The notes below the pieces were generated by a model, which worked only from the letters and a program-made list of their open reading frames with translations, was not told the DNA's origin and ran no database searches. A program made the translations under genes and the position numbers. From Prostheceraeus crozeri (Eukaryota; Platyhelminthes; Polycladida; Euryleptidae), in contig CAJQUW010001819.1 of the NCBI GenBank assembly GCA_907163375.1, forward strand, positions 186,001 through 250,000: a DNA stretch of 64,000 bases, in the 5' to 3' direction. Positions 1 through 12,200 of the stretch are shown in pieces. Every line of letters starts with the position of its first letter. The first letter of the stretch is position 1.

Positions 1-516
1 CTTTTTTGAAATTTCATTCCATGTGAAATTTTCCAAATTTAAGTTACTAATATTCAAAGCTCTCGAATAGAATAAAGAAATTTCACGAAATCGCACTATC
101 CGATAGGCTATCCTAATAGTAATGAAGACGAGGAAAATGGCTGCCATCATTGTAATCAACACTAAAAATGTTGGAAAATTTCCAATACATTGATTGAGTG
201 GATGTATTGCATCGCCCAGATGCGTAGCATTGCCATATAATGGTGTTTGAAACAGACGTGTGTAATTCACGCACCGCAAGAGAAAAGTCGAAAGGCAAAA
301 AACGAGAACAAATTGAAATAATGCAAAAAATTCCTCAACTATGATACATAGCAGACCACCGCGTTGATGAAATTCGTAAGCATGGCGGAAAAATGCATCC
401 ATGTCTTTGAACAGGTCCCATCCGAGCATTGAATTATTTTCAATCTCAGTTTCGTCAGTATCCTCGTCTTCTTCAGCGTCTTCGTCTTCCATTATGATCA
501 TCTCATTGCATTCCAT
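1..516 (-). CDS. ATG9: Autophagy-related protein 9 (ATG9), N-terminal coding part, runs off the window
   Basis: Reading leftwards from the ATG at 516-514, 172 codons stay open to base 1. The peptide starts with an acidic stretch (EDEDAEEDEDTDETEIE), then the ATG9 pattern: GWDLFKDMDAFFRHAYEFHQ, a first hydrophobic span (about residues 62-80), the CVNYTRLF segment, a luminal loop with two N-glycosylation sequons (NYT and NAT), a second hydrophobic span (about residues 116-135), then RFREISLFY and FTWNEIS. Order and wording match metazoan ATG9 (human: DLFF..VY..HQ, FLV.CVDYD.LF, Y..E...FY, CTWQEV). ATG9 is the multispanning lipid scramblase of autophagosome formation, carried on Golgi-derived vesicles. 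An in-frame TGA upstream (529-531) limits the start to 516-514 or the second in-frame ATG at 492-490. The rest of the gene lies left of the window. Identification is from remembered family sequence. Confidence 0.85.
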   Translation of the reverse strand, partial: MECNEMIIMEDEDAEEDEDTDETEIENNSMLGWDLFKDMDAFFRHAYEFHQRGGLLCIIVEEFFALFQFVLVFCLSTFLLRCVNYTRLFQTPLYGNATHLGDAIHPLNQCIGNFPTFLVLITMMAAIFLVFITIRIAYRIVRFREISLFYSRALNISNLNLENFTWNEISKK

Positions 517-2931
517 TGCCAAAATGATTCAAAAATCTACAAGTGGAATGACAAATTTCAAGACTAGAATCTGTTGTTCTATTCATGCATGCACTGTGTA
601 CATGTGTGTGTGTGTGTCAGAAATCTTTAATGAAAATTTGTGCTAATCATTTCAAACAAACCATCATTTCTGGTATATGAGTGGAGAAACATTGAAAGAA
701 AATGTAATGAATGTAATAATAATAGACACGTAATTGTGTTATGATCATGCTTCGGATTGGCAATTTATACGAGAATGTGGCTAAATGTGGATTCAAACGC
801 TCAAAATGTTCGTGTTTGCCGACATAACAAGGCTGGCCAAATCTAAATGTGTTTAGCTTCATTGACAGGGTACATGGACATGATAGGAAATGACCTGAAG
901 ACATTCCATGTAAAAAGTTATGACTCTGGGATTAGCACTTTTCGCTTAATCAGAGAAAATATAGAAAATTTCATTTTTTCAAAAAGACTGTAATCTGCGT
1001 TCCATTGGATAATTATGTGTTTTTCTTTGATCGTGCCTGACATGACGAGGAACCATTTAGAGCTCGGCAGACGCGCAGATTCGTAGTGGGCACAGGGCGT
1101 GCATCAGTATGTGAAAGTCTTTTTTTTCGGCCTCGCTCCCTGCAGAAACTCGCTCTGACAGCTGAATTATTCGTCAGCAATTGGATAAAGTATTCATTAC
1201 ACGCACCACACGGTCGCGATTTATCTATCCGCCGATTTTAGAATGACCAGTAATAGCTGCACTGTGGATATATGACAGGAGCTCCCCACATAGCATTGAA
1301 CCATAGTGTTAAACACGTTCGCATAGGCCAAGTACATCATTTATACGAATCACAGGCCTACATGTTGTCAAGAAAGTCAAATATAGTTCCTATGATATCA
1401 TATCTCCGCATTAAAATCATACAATTGATAGCAATGCGTACTAATGCCTGATTTACATTTAACATGCACGCTATGAACATATCAAGATATGTTGTAATTT
1501 ATTTTAAGCAGCATTTGTTAATATTAAATCAAAGAGCTTAATCCAAACTGCTAAAAGAGATTGTGACAAATTGATGTTGACATCAATTTGCCACAATTTC
1601 TTTTAGCAGTTTGGCTTAAACCCTTTAATTCACTATGAATATAACCCGGTAACAATTGCATTTGCAGATTCGCTAATTATGAATATTGTAGAGTCAGATT
1701 GGGCATTTAATTGAAAGATATCCTCATACTTGAACAATTAAAGCACAAAAATTTCATGTCAACAGTACAAACTGCGCCTTTCTTCCCACAGGGGCTCGTT
1801 AGTGCGACTTGGCATTGCCCACAGTAGATCTGGAGTGTCTGAGCAATTAAGAGATTGCATAACGGGCTGTTCTGTGTTTACCTATCCTGGCTATGCCTTG
1901 CGGCTGATAATCATGAAGATTTTAGAGTGCCAATTCTAGATATCTCAAGCTAGTCTGGGTCTTCCCGAGCCATGCTGATGAACCTTTAAAACGTCTAAGG
2001 CTGTCACAGAATTTTTATGCTTACAATTGTTCAAGTCTGAGGACATCTCTCTATTAGATTTGTTAATGTTTTACAGGCGTTATAAGTTTAATAGTTTGAT
2101 CTAATGGATGCATATATCGATTATGACACAGCTGATAGAAGAAACGGCAAATACCTACACCCCTACAGCTATGTTCGATAATATGATTGATAAATACCAA
2201 AAGTACCAAAACTGAGAAATAAAAGATATTAATAATATGCTTCGTAGTACATGTATATGATGTAGTACTTTCAGTACTTCTATGATGGCAGATTTGCAGT
2301 AGAATCTCAAAAAACAGATTTTCAAGACTTTTATTGCCTTGTTTGTGACTTTTTATGTGATCTGATTTATTATGCTATTTTCCCGAGCATTTACAGATAA
2401 AGTATCGCACTAATTAATAGGGCAGTTGTAATTTCAGTCAAAATAGACTAAGAATGTCACATGCTCTCAATTTTGATGGAAATAATCAAACTTTTAATGA
2501 AAAATGGTCTAGAAATGAGAAAAAATGTAAGATAGATTAATTGTAACCTTCTAATCACTGAATCAATCTCGAAATATTCAGAATCGCGTGATTTTCGATT
2601 GATCGTGCGCTGAATCACAGGAAAATCGAATCACGCCACCACTGCTTTTTCCATATACTCCGTATACTCGATAGCAGCCGTTTTCCTTATCGCGAAGGAA
2701 ATAGACAGCATGTTTGTATGTGCATCAGTGCGCCCTGGTTCCTACATTCACAGATGTGCCCAAACTTTTCCAAATAATTTGACCTATGATAAGAATCTTC
2801 GATTGTAGGCCTACATAGTGTAAAGTCAATTAATGTCTTTGAAAGTTATCTATTGATTGATCATAATTGCAATGACAACTGGTGTGTGGTGGTGAGGGCT
2901 CGATCCTGCCAATTGACACAGTCGAATGTAA
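517..2931. other. Non-coding stretch upstream of ATG9
   Basis: I see no coding sequence here. The part nearest ATG9 (about 520-1300) should hold its 5' UTR and promoter, but no TATA box or clear initiator stands out. A short TG run lies at 602-617. A foldback at 1542-1614 is listed separately. TAGGCCTACATG-type words occur at 1351-1360 and again near 2810. Confidence 0.5.
1537..1619. repeat. 73-bp foldback flanked by CTTAA direct repeats
   Basis: Bases 1542-1614 form one long hairpin. The left arm begins TCCAAACTGCTAAAAGA, the right arm ends TCTTTTAGCAGTTTGG, and the two meet at about 1578 with almost no loop. CTTAA lies directly outside each end (1537-1541 and 1615-1619). This looks like a miniature foldback insertion with a TTAA-containing target duplication, as made by piggyBac enzymes, but its ends lack the CCC start of piggyBac. 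Confidence 0.6.
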
Positions 2932-3017
2932 GCGGCTCGTAGATCAGTTGGCAGAGCAGAAGTCTAGTTCACCTGTGTCGTAGGTTCGAATCGTACCAGT
3001 CGCACATCTTTTGCATG
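2932..3017 (+). repeat. tRNA-like SINE head (or tRNA pseudogene) plus tail
   Basis: A tRNA-like unit covers 2932-3004: A-box-like TAGATCAGTTGG, B box GGTTCGAATCG, and an acceptor stem GCGGCTC with CAGTCGC pairing at 6 of 7 positions. The D stem has one mismatch, and the anticodon and T stems pair poorly, so it is unlikely to be a working tRNA. The 3' boundary sequence CGCACATCTTTTGCATG (3001-3017) recurs at 63230-63246, also preceded by ACCAG, which favours a tRNA-derived SINE family. Confidence 0.45.
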
Positions 3018-4276
3018 ATTGGCACGTATACCGATGAAGCGCCTTTGCTATGTAGAACGAAAACTATGTGCACTGTTAACTGCAGAGTACGAAAGCTGAC
3101 TGATTTTGACTACGAAACCGATGTACAAAACGAGAATAACAAAATGTGCGAGACCAATGCTGTTCGTGTTCATACGCTACGAAAGCGATTGGCTTTCCAA
3201 TTGGATAATCCGCCGATTTTAAAATGTTCGAATAACTTGAAAGAGGGCGACAAGATTATGTACTCAGGCAAGGACTTCCACATAGCAACGATGAGAGGAA
3301 AATAATCCTCTACAGTTCAGCTTAAGCGTGGCTTAACTTTTTTGAGACATTACCCGTGGGCAGAAACTCCATCACAACCGCTCAATTTTTGTTCGAAGGT
3401 TATATCAATAGGATTATTTATCATTTTATGTAGCGGATAGTTGTTCTATGACAGACAGTTTTGTCAAAACGTCGTTCAACTTTCGTAACAATCTTCATGT
3501 CTTTGATGATATAAGGAGACCCACAGAGATGGATCGGCTGTCGCGGTTACTCTAGAGGTGACGCGATTCTATCTCAGCCATTGTATTCAATGAGTAGCAA
3601 GATGTAGAGAGATTCGTCTCACTTTGGCTTACGTGATTGGCCAAGCGTGTACTGCGTGAGGAAAGTCGTATTAGGGAAACGAACACAAGAGTTACCGTTA
3701 TCACATTGCCAGACATTGAACATCTGCAAAGTGAACAGTACTTGTCTTTGACTCAATGTTTCTCCGTAATAAATTCACTAAATGGAAATATTATTCACAT
3801 CGATCGACTCCTCACGATCTAAATCTACTGACCGTGTACGTTCAATGCGGTGTCAATGATCTGGTTTGTCAGAAACCAGACTTGAATTTGCATTACGTCC
3901 ATTGGTAAATTTTTTTGTTGGTGCCAATGTATAAATAACTTTGAAAAATGAAAAATGCAGTCCATTCCCTAGCAATTTCTCCAAAACAGTGAACATGCAC
4001 ATCTCACAGCGGTGCGAGAGAGACATGTTTTATGGGTCCACATCATGCCCATTGCGGCCTGCATCAATTGAATTCAGAAGTCTTTTCATCTTTTTCGTCA
4101 TACTTCATTTCGAATTGCTGTGCTGTGAATGTTTTATTGGTTCCTTAATTTGAAAAGAAACAGCAATTCTTCTTTATTCAATTAGTGCTGCATGTACTGC
4201 AAAAATGGACGTTGGGCATCGGTTCTAAGCTTATAATGCCGAACTCAGTTAGTGTAGCTTGATTGAAATTTAAGCA
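3018..4276. other. No recognisable gene
   Basis: Open frames occur at 3015-3305 (96 codons, plus), 3637-3822 and 3941-4153. None shows a domain I recognise, and base composition resembles the surrounding spacer. The 96-codon frame begins inside the SINE-like tail. I would not call any of them genes. Confidence 0.4.
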
Positions 4277-5665
4277 TACAGTCAGTACGTCCCAGATTAT
4301 TAGGCACTAGGAGACCAAATTCTAAAATAAAGATATTCTGCTTGCAATGTCTCTATTAATGTCTCTAATTATTTCTTTGGATTTTTCCACGAAAATATTC
4401 CTAGGACGTTATATAAGTCAAAATTGCACTTGCACATGTAAATGCAAAAAGCACATGTGAACTATGTTGATGCATGTAATAAAGCGACCATCACACAATT
4501 TGCCTTCCTGCGCATAAGTAGTCATCGCATGCCCTCAGTTGTAGCTTACACGTCACTTGGTCGATACATCCTCCGTAGATGCTTTGTCATGGATCGCTAG
4601 TGGTGTTTTGATTGGTCATTGATTTTCGTTGGCATTCATCCTTGGCTGTATTACTGTTTTACAAGATGGACAGAGGAAACGATGTGACATCGAGGCTGGT
4701 AAGCCAGATCGAAATTTTGTTAGCAGAAAATGTTTGCACTGTTCGAGAAGTGGCAAAAAGATGTAACACAAGCAAATTAACGGTAGATAGGGTGAGAAAA
4801 GGCTACAAAGCGGTCAGGAGATACACCAATGAGTCGGACGATGACGTCGCAAGCGTTCGATCAGACAAATTGACGACAGGTGCTTATTGCGAGCAAATCG
4901 CAAAACCCTACGACGTCGGTTAGAAGTCCTCACCCTAGAATGGCAGAAGAGCAGAGTGACTGTTACTAAGTCTACAACTCACAGACGTCTCAAAGAAAAT
5001 GGATGCAGTCATGGTCATGATATAACGCAAGGGTTCCTCGAAAGTCCCAATTCATCCCCTTTCCATGAGGAAGAAGTGAATGAACCTCGCTATGGTTCAT
5101 CGTCACTTGACCTCTGACGATTACAGAAAGGTAGGATACACAGGATTATATCAAATAAGAAGTCGGCATGCAAGTGCTGGAGTGGCCCGGTAACTCCCCT
5201 CACCTCAATGTGATTGAGAATTTGTGGGCAATCGTTAAGCTTCGAATAGACAAGGACCCAGGTACGACAACTCGGCAAGACCTTATTGAGAACATTCTTA
5301 AGGTCTGGCTTCACGACATCGCCAGCACAGACATTTTCTCAAATCTTTTATATTCCATGTCAAGAAGAGTTGAGGCCGTCATCAAGGCCAAAGGAGATTC
5401 CACGGACTACTAAAAGTTGGCATTTTCGCGTAATTAACATTACTTAGTACTTAATTTCATATGTAGGCCTACATCTGTCTTCGTTTTTTTATGTGAAATA
5501 AATGGATTTTTCGAACACTTAGATTTTGATTATTCTTTTAGAATACACAAATTTAATGAGGATGCTGAATCTGGTTGCTGGTTTGACAACCGGAGAAAAA
5601 TATGGAATAAGGATGTTTCTTGTGAAAAAAGCGTTTGTCCCTAATAACTTGGGACGCACTGCGTA
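4277..5665 (+). mobile_element. Tc1/mariner-type DNA transposon, decayed, both ends present
   Basis: Ends match as imperfect inverted repeats: left from 4279 (CAGTCAGTACGTCCCAGATT, then ATTAGGCAC), right ending 5663 (GTCCCTAATAACTTGGGACG, then CACTGCG). A TA lies outside each end (4277-4278 and 5664-5665), the target duplication of this superfamily. The 1.39 kb body holds a broken transposase on the plus strand. Confidence 0.75.
4666..5413 (+). pseudogene. Tc1/mariner-like transposase remnant
   Basis: Three pieces of one transposase. 4666-4923 has an N-terminal helix-turn-helix (LLAENVCTVREVAKRCNTS...). 4887-5117 is a shifted frame continuing into the second DNA-binding region (STTHRRLKENG). 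5168-5413 is the C-terminal DDE part with the diagnostic WPGNSPHLNVIENLW, including the third acidic residue of the triad. The region that should carry the first two catalytic aspartates is missing between about 5100 and 5168. With frameshifts and that deletion the enzyme cannot be active. Confidence 0.8.
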
Positions 5666-8565
5666 AGGCCCTATTTCCGAAAATTATTCTATCGTGTAAG
5701 TTACGCAATAATTAGTATACACATGTGACAGAATTTGATTTTAAAATGTTTGCGTGAAAATATTGAACTTTGAGATAACAGAACCTCTTGGTTTGATTGA
5801 TGATGGTCGTGGTGACTACATGTATGAAGAGCATTACTGAATTTTCGAACAACTAAAGGCACTCTAACAACTAAGAACAACTAGAACAACTAACCTTTTA
5901 AATGGCGCAAGTTGTTCTGGAAAATATTTACAAATTCGCAATGAAACTTTATCACTCAAGCATTCATATGCAATGCAAGAGATCTATTGTAGAGAAGAGC
6001 AACACATTATCAAATAGTTTACGTAAAGCTGTTATCAGCCGCAGTAATCAGTGATTGAATATGAATGTCATCATCGATATTTGAAAGCTTCAAAATGCTA
6101 TGGTGTACATGTCACATATAGACTTGTGGTTCAAAACATTGATAGCACAACTGTGAACTTAGATTGCATTTTCGAGCTTGTAGCTTTGCAAACTTCTACG
6201 TCCTGTAATCTGCGTATCATTTCATGAATTTCTTCACTCTCTAGTTTCTTGCGACACAATTCATGTTTTTTTTAATTAACTAAGGTCAATTGACAAAGAT
6301 CTTCAAATTATTGGTGGTTGTTCAAACAAAATTAAATTAAGAAAAACTTTTCGAATAAAGATCGTACTACAAAAGGTCTCAAGTCATGTGTTTTGCTTGT
6401 GAGGTAGATCCTCGCACTATCTACATTGGTAGAACTTTGCGACACTGAATGCTTGAATTAAAGGGCACAGTCTACAAATGTCGGCTATCTCTGACCACAG
6501 ATTAAATTGTCAGTGTAGTTGCAGTTCTACCTAACTAACGTAATTTATATTTCCATTAAGGACGGTTAAGTGCTCAAAACGATGAAAATTCTCACCCGGG
6601 CCTGGTCCTTATATTTTGGAATCGATGCGAATGTTGAGGGCATACGGGCCCGGGCAGGGTTTGCTTCAGAAAAAGCGTCCCGGTTCCAGCTCTGACCGTG
6701 CTGTTATGGATTGCCACACATAGAAGGGTGATCAAAAATATTTAGACAATTTTAATGTGCTATTGACGGCAATCGATTATTTGATTATTAACCATGCAAT
6801 TATTGCAATTAATTGCAATAGCAGTCGATTCGCAATTAATCGTTAATTAACATACGAAACAATCACATGCATGGCAGTGTGTTACTTAAGCGTTGCTGTA
6901 ATTAATTGCGATGAACTGTGGCAAGAAACTATGTCGGCTTTGAACTTGACCCTGCCCTGACGAAGACATTTTTAGCGACATCACAGACGGATAATTACCC
7001 CATCTTACTCCCATAATGATTTTCAACCCAATCTTATGCTACTATCAGTATTGACTAAAAAACTATATTGAAATAAGGCGACAAAACATTTTTATTCAAA
7101 AAATCTTAAGCAAAGGGTTTGAAGTGAATCACGAGAAGAACAAATGACGCCCAAATGCTCTTTGAAACAAATCGTTTGCACCAGATTCAAAACGTTCGTA
7201 CACTTTCTATCCAATGTTCACGGGCAGATAAAGCGCCCCTTGAATTCACATTTTGTTGATTAATTGTACATGTAGAAATCGCAGTTGAATCCTCAAGACA
7301 ACCACATTTTGTTGCTATGACTTGCAAGTTTCTTTTCACGGTATGAAAACTGTTATCTTTCATTTTCTGGACTCTTATCTGATTACATTCTCAGCCAATT
7401 TCATGCCTAATTTTACAAGATGAAGACGTTGAATTTAACATTTTTTGTCAAAGCGACTGGAATTTTTTCGATGCATAACACAAGCGAGTTATATGCTGCG
7501 GCGTCCAATTTGAAAAAGAAGCAATTCTTTGACCATCTGCTTGTGTACCGACGACATGAAAATCCAGTGACGAGTTTGTCGCAACTTTCCCTTATTCTTT
7601 TGCAGTATTCCTTAGTCATGCTAATTAATAAGTGATAAAACATTGCAAGTGCACGTCAAAAATAAATTTTATTGATCTTAACAGTCATAATGGAATAGAA
7701 TGATGATTTTTTTTCAAATAGGATTAAATGGAAAAAACGACGTCGAAAAACGACGTGAGGGGTAATTATGATGCCCCCATCTCCCTCTTGAATATTTTTT
7801 ACATATCTATCAAATCACGATTATCTCAAAAATATCGCACATCTTACATGCAAAATGAGATATCTAAACAAGTAGAATTTCTTTCTACAAAGCACTGAGA
7901 AAACAGTAAAAATTGATTGCTAAAGACACCTGGGGTATTTATTACCCCTCTCCTTCGGCGGAAGGTTAAAGATACATAACTTCATCAAATGGATTAAGTT
8001 AGTTTCCTCGCTAATGAAGATTTGTTGGATGAAACAATGCTGCTGATACTCGTAATTCATATATTTGTGCCATTTTGGTGTTAACTAAGACGATGTTTGT
8101 TCAAAAAAGTTTGATAAAAAAGTGCTACTTACTATATTTGTAGTAATAATGGACTAATTCCATGTTGGTGCATTTAGAGAATTATTCAGTTAACCGGTTT
8201 AAAATATTTGACCGGTAAACAACATTCTTACCGCCACCATCCCTGCTCGCAAATCAGTGTTTCTCAACGTTTTATGTGCTGGATCTTAGTTGTTTTCTTA
8301 TTAAAAAAATCCCAAGTTCAAAATTTTAATTTCTTCGCTTTCATGTGGGAACCTTGTGAAACATTGAATTTTGAATTAAATGTTTGCTTACAAAATAACT
8401 AAAATAATATAAAATAGTTGTTTGAAAATAGTGCATCACAGTTATATAATTTTGCGAATGTCTAAATTAAATTTTATAATTTTTTGATTATTCATTTTTA
8501 TCATTAATGAAAAGTGACGAAATACAAATAGATGTACAGATTTATCAGCTTTAAGAAAACATGAG
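5666..8565. other. Spacer with small repeats and a possible Penelope scrap
   Basis: Mostly AT-rich spacer. 5850-5898 repeats AACAACTA-type words several times. 6765-6850 is a cluster of overlapping palindromes built from ATTAATTGCAAT and CGATTAATTAAC-like words. At 6373-6520 a plus-strand frame reads CFACEVDPRTIYIGRTLRH, then a stop, then ELKGH, which resembles the GIY-YIG start of a Penelope-like element; this is weak. The frame at 7420-7635 and its antisense twin show no family signal. Confidence 0.4.
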
Positions 8566-9115
8566 AACGAATTCAACGAAATCCTCCGTCAACATAATTA
8601 TCCTAGTCAAATGATAAAAAAGACCAGCACGAAAAAAGCAAAAGCAAAGACATACTGACTTCTTGTATTTTCCATTCCCATATGTTTCCAACAAAATTGA
8701 TAATCAACTAAAAAACGTTTTCCGCCGAGAAAATGTGAATATTAGATTGAAAAGAAAAAATAAAACATTGAGAAGTGCCTTAAAAAATAGAAAAACAGTT
8801 CAAACTTGCTCCTTACAAAATTGCCGCATTACGGATAAATCAATTTGCTATCGAAAAAAACGTGGTGTATAAACTAACATGCGATTCCTGTAAGAACTTG
8901 GAAGCACCACAAGAACACTCCACATCAGATGCAGAGAACATTCCACAAAATTCCACCTCATTAATGTACAAACACCCTCAAAATTGTCAAACAACACCCA
9001 AGATTCTGATGAAGCTAACCTGCGTCTACGAGAAGCATTACTCATCAACAAATTAAATCCGAAGATCAATGGTAAATCTGAACTCGAACTTTACAGAGAT
9101 TTTCTTTTTGTGTAG
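8566..9115 (+). mobile_element. Penelope-like retroelement, C-terminal endonuclease remnant
   Basis: Plus-strand pieces read through several frame changes: EFNEILRQHNYPSQMIKK (8566 on), FPFPYVSNKIDNQLKNVFRR (8663-8872), TCSLQNCRITDKSICYRK, VYKLTCDSCKN, and at the end LREALLINKLNPKINGKSEL followed by ELYRDFLF (to about 9112). This matches the linker, zinc-binding and GIY-YIG end of Penelope-like reverse transcriptases (typically ...YVS..., C..C...C, VY.L.C..C...YIG...). The catalytic YIG-R part is damaged. The RT domain is absent, as in the 5'-truncated copies common for this class. Confidence 0.65.
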
Positions 9116-10430
9116 TTAGTTATACGTAATATTTTCTATTTTCCATCATGCTGCATCACTTTTTCATTTTTCACATCGCTTCATTTCCTTTTCCTCCTTC
9201 TTTAATCCTTTTCCTTTCCCTCTTAGTCAGATCACAGTCAATTTCTATTGTCTTTGCTATTGGTAAAATGTATAGCCCAATACTATAGAAATCCATGCCA
9301 ATACTATCTGTCTCATCCTCACATTTCTATTCATCTTCTCTTTCATCTTTATTTCTTACTCATGATATCTTATTGCCTTTATGTAATGTGAATTTTGAAT
9401 TTTGTGCATGTAAATGTTTCCTTCTATGCCTGACGATGATCTTCTAATGAAGATTGAAATTAATTGCGAAAATATAAAATTATAATCAACATCGATATTT
9501 ATCTTGACTCTTCCCAACCAATAACTTGAAAACATAGTTATATAGTACGTAATATGTAGGTATGAGTGTCGACTCAAAAAAGTGTCTATATACAATGCAA
9601 ATTTTTATATGAAAATATTCAGCTTTTTACAGAGATTACGTTCCTTTGGTCCAAAAATTATTTGAGCAGTTTTTAAAACGCTAAATTTTGGCAAATTTAT
9701 ATACTGCCGACATGAAGCCGCTTTATAAGTAGTATGAAACAAGTTGGATATCAAAAAGATTGAATATTTGCTAACAAGCATCTTAATTAAGCGGAAATAG
9801 TTGATGATCTAGGAAATTTCATGAACTACATTATAATGCGATCATAGTCTTTGAAAGAAAGTAATCAAAGATCGATCATGAGGCTCTAAAATTTCAACCC
9901 AATCAACCGTTTGCAAATTTAAAACTTGTGATCATTCAGAGTTCACTGCTGTTGTAGAATTTCCGCATTTTCAATCCAATATAATAGATCGCATATTAAT
10001 ACAATATAGGTCTGTCATGTAGCCCTACCTAAATACAAGAGCCACAACGATAGGCCTAAGCAATGATGTGGATCTCCCAAAAATGACCGGGCTCACGCAA
10101 TCCAAGCAGATAATCTTATTTGTAATGCCGATTATGCTCGTATTTTAATAATGATGATAATAATAATAGTTTTATTTCAAGGTAATAAAAATCAAGCTTA
10201 CACATCAGGTTATCTAAAAGAAACTATAGTGCGCTCTGCATCATTAACTATTCTTAATACCACACTGAACACAATCATGTTGCAGGACATTGAATTGAAA
10301 TAAATCACAAATTGGAATTCTGTAGCTTGACACAATAGGGGAAAGAGACATGGATCGACGATATTTTTACAAGGAACAATCTCAAATTGCTGAGAAAACG
10401 GCAATTTTCTTGGCGCAAGGTGGTAGAGAA
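9116..10430. other. Spacer, pyrimidine-rich at the start
   Basis: 9140-9240 and 9300-9360 are CT-rich and may be the 3' untranslated part of the Penelope-like fragment. 10145-10180 is a run of ATAATAATG-type repeats. No coding sequence is visible. Confidence 0.4.
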
Positions 10431-10437
10431 AGCTATT

Positions 10438-10622
10438 AGAATTTTCCACAAAAAAGCATAACAAAAACTCCCCAAAGTCGTCGATGTAATAAGGTTAAAT
10501 TGGTAAACGACAGGTCTTCGGCGTCCAGCGCCTTCGGTGGTCGATCTTACAATAAACAGCGTAATTACATCGACGACCGTAAACTTTGGGGAGTTTTTGT
10601 CACGCTTTTTTGTGGAAAATCA
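10438..10622. repeat. Long foldback (about 55-bp arms, 72-bp loop)
   Basis: The left arm GAATTTTCCACAAAAAAGCA (10438 on) continues to TCGTCGATGTAAT at about 10490. The right arm ATTACATCGACGACCGTAAA (10563 on) continues to CTTTTTTGTGGAAAATCA at 10622. The arms pair over about 55 bp with one short insertion. No clear target duplication. The right arm continues into the LINE-like region that follows. Confidence 0.65.
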
Positions 10623-11111
10623 TCATGCTCTCCTGTCGACAGGTCATTACGTTAACGCTACTAGGGCTGAAGAATCTTCGAAGCTCTGGCGATGCGACGA
10701 TTTTCTAGTCAGTTATTGCTACAGTCATTCCCAGAAATTGTTCTATTTCATTTGCTCAGCGTTGAATTATTCTTTCTGGTTACTCAGACATATAGAAGAA
10801 TTGTATTCAATGATAGAACGCATGCATGCGCTATAAACAATAATGAGGTCAAATTTTTAAGTCACACGGTCCGAGGGCCTTCAAAGTCAAGCGACTGGCG
10901 CGCAGACTTTCTTACTAGCACCCTTAGAAATATTGATTATTTAAGAATCAATCAATCATCACACATGTCATTTCAGATCCATCTTATCATATCTGTTGAC
11001 CGTTGTCGGTAGCGGTCGTGTGTCTCTGTTCTGTGCTGCCGTTGCGTGTCTTGGTCTTTTTCACGTGAATTGAGGGTCGTCATTGGAAAAGACTGAAATC
11101 GCTTTGTCAAT

Positions 11112-12200
11112 TGGCTGAATGACTATCTTCTTAACCGCCAACAACGAGTCAAATTGGATCAGATCAAAAGTTGTTTACTCCATGTAACCAGTGGTATCCC
11201 ACAAGGATCAAAATTGGCACCATATCTTTTCTCTTTGTATTTGTCAAGCTACAAACCATTTAATCATTTTGTGAATATGACGAAATATGCCGGCGAAATC
11301 ACTTTGATTATTCCTGTACATGATTCTGTTGACGACCCAAGTATCGTGTTAACCGAAATGCCTCATTTTAACGAATGGTGTGATAGCAGTCAGATGCGAT
11401 TGAATAATAGTAAATCGAAAATTCTTAATGTAGGTTTTCGAAAGCTCCCTTGTGTTCTACTTCTAGCATTCAGAATGTGACTGATATGAAAATCTTGGGC
11501 CTCTTTTTCAAGGATAAGCTTAAGTGGTCAGACATTTTGATCATATTGTCTCAAACGTTTCTCGACGATTGTATGTGATTCGCATTTTAAAAAGTTTCTT
11601 AGTCACGACCAACTTGTGCTGGTGTATAACTCTATTGTTCGATCAGTAATTGATTACGCTTCGCCTGTCTTCATTTCACCTGGTGTAACTGTAGACAAAA
11701 AATTGTTAATGGTTTAAAGAGCATTTCGTACTATCCATAGCCCTGATGTCAGTACATGTGACAAATGTAACATTCTAGACATTTCAGAACGCAGGAAGAT
11801 GCTTGGATTGCGATTATTTCTTCAATCTCTTTCACACGCACAGCATATCCTACACAGGTACTTACCGTCAAAATCGAATCGAAGTCAGCGGATTATACTA
11901 CCTCATATCAAAACTACTCTGAGACTGAATATCTTTATCTACTCATGTTCTCTCCTATTCAATGAATCTTTGAACGCGTGCAAGCAACCACATTGACTTG
12001 AATGACGAATCCATTTTATTTCATCAGTTTGTGATTTCTTTTCAACACCCTCACAAATGAAATTCTTGCGTAAAGTTGATTTCCTTCACCGTATTTTAAA
12101 TGTACATTTTTCTGCACGACCACCTCGATTATCAATGGAGGTGTGAGACCTGTATTTTGCTATTTTTCAGTAAACGCTAATTCATTCATTCATTCAGATC
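11112..12200 (+). mobile_element. Non-LTR retrotransposon (CR1/Jockey-like) RT 3' remnant
   Basis: From 11112 a frame reads WLNDYLLNRQQRVKLDQIKS, then SGIPQGSKLAPYLFSLYL, NMTKYAGEITLIIP and FNEWCDSSQMRLNNSKSKI: the palm of a LINE reverse transcriptase. The catalytic Y-A-D-D box is KYAGE here, so both aspartates are gone. It continues after frameshifts with MKILGLFFKDKLKWSD and ISERRKMLGLRLFLQSLSHA (11799-11996). An ATTCATTCATTC tail near 12180-12197 marks the 3' end. The copy is 5'-truncated and dead. Confidence 0.75.

Noticed and set aside
401-646. 81-codon plus-strand ORF rich in Ser
   Set aside because: It lies antisense to the acidic N-terminus of ATG9; the serine run is the complement of GAA/GAC codons.
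2932-3004. Functional tRNA gene
   Set aside because: Anticodon and T stems pair poorly, and the flanking 3' word recurs elsewhere, so a SINE or pseudogene is more likely.
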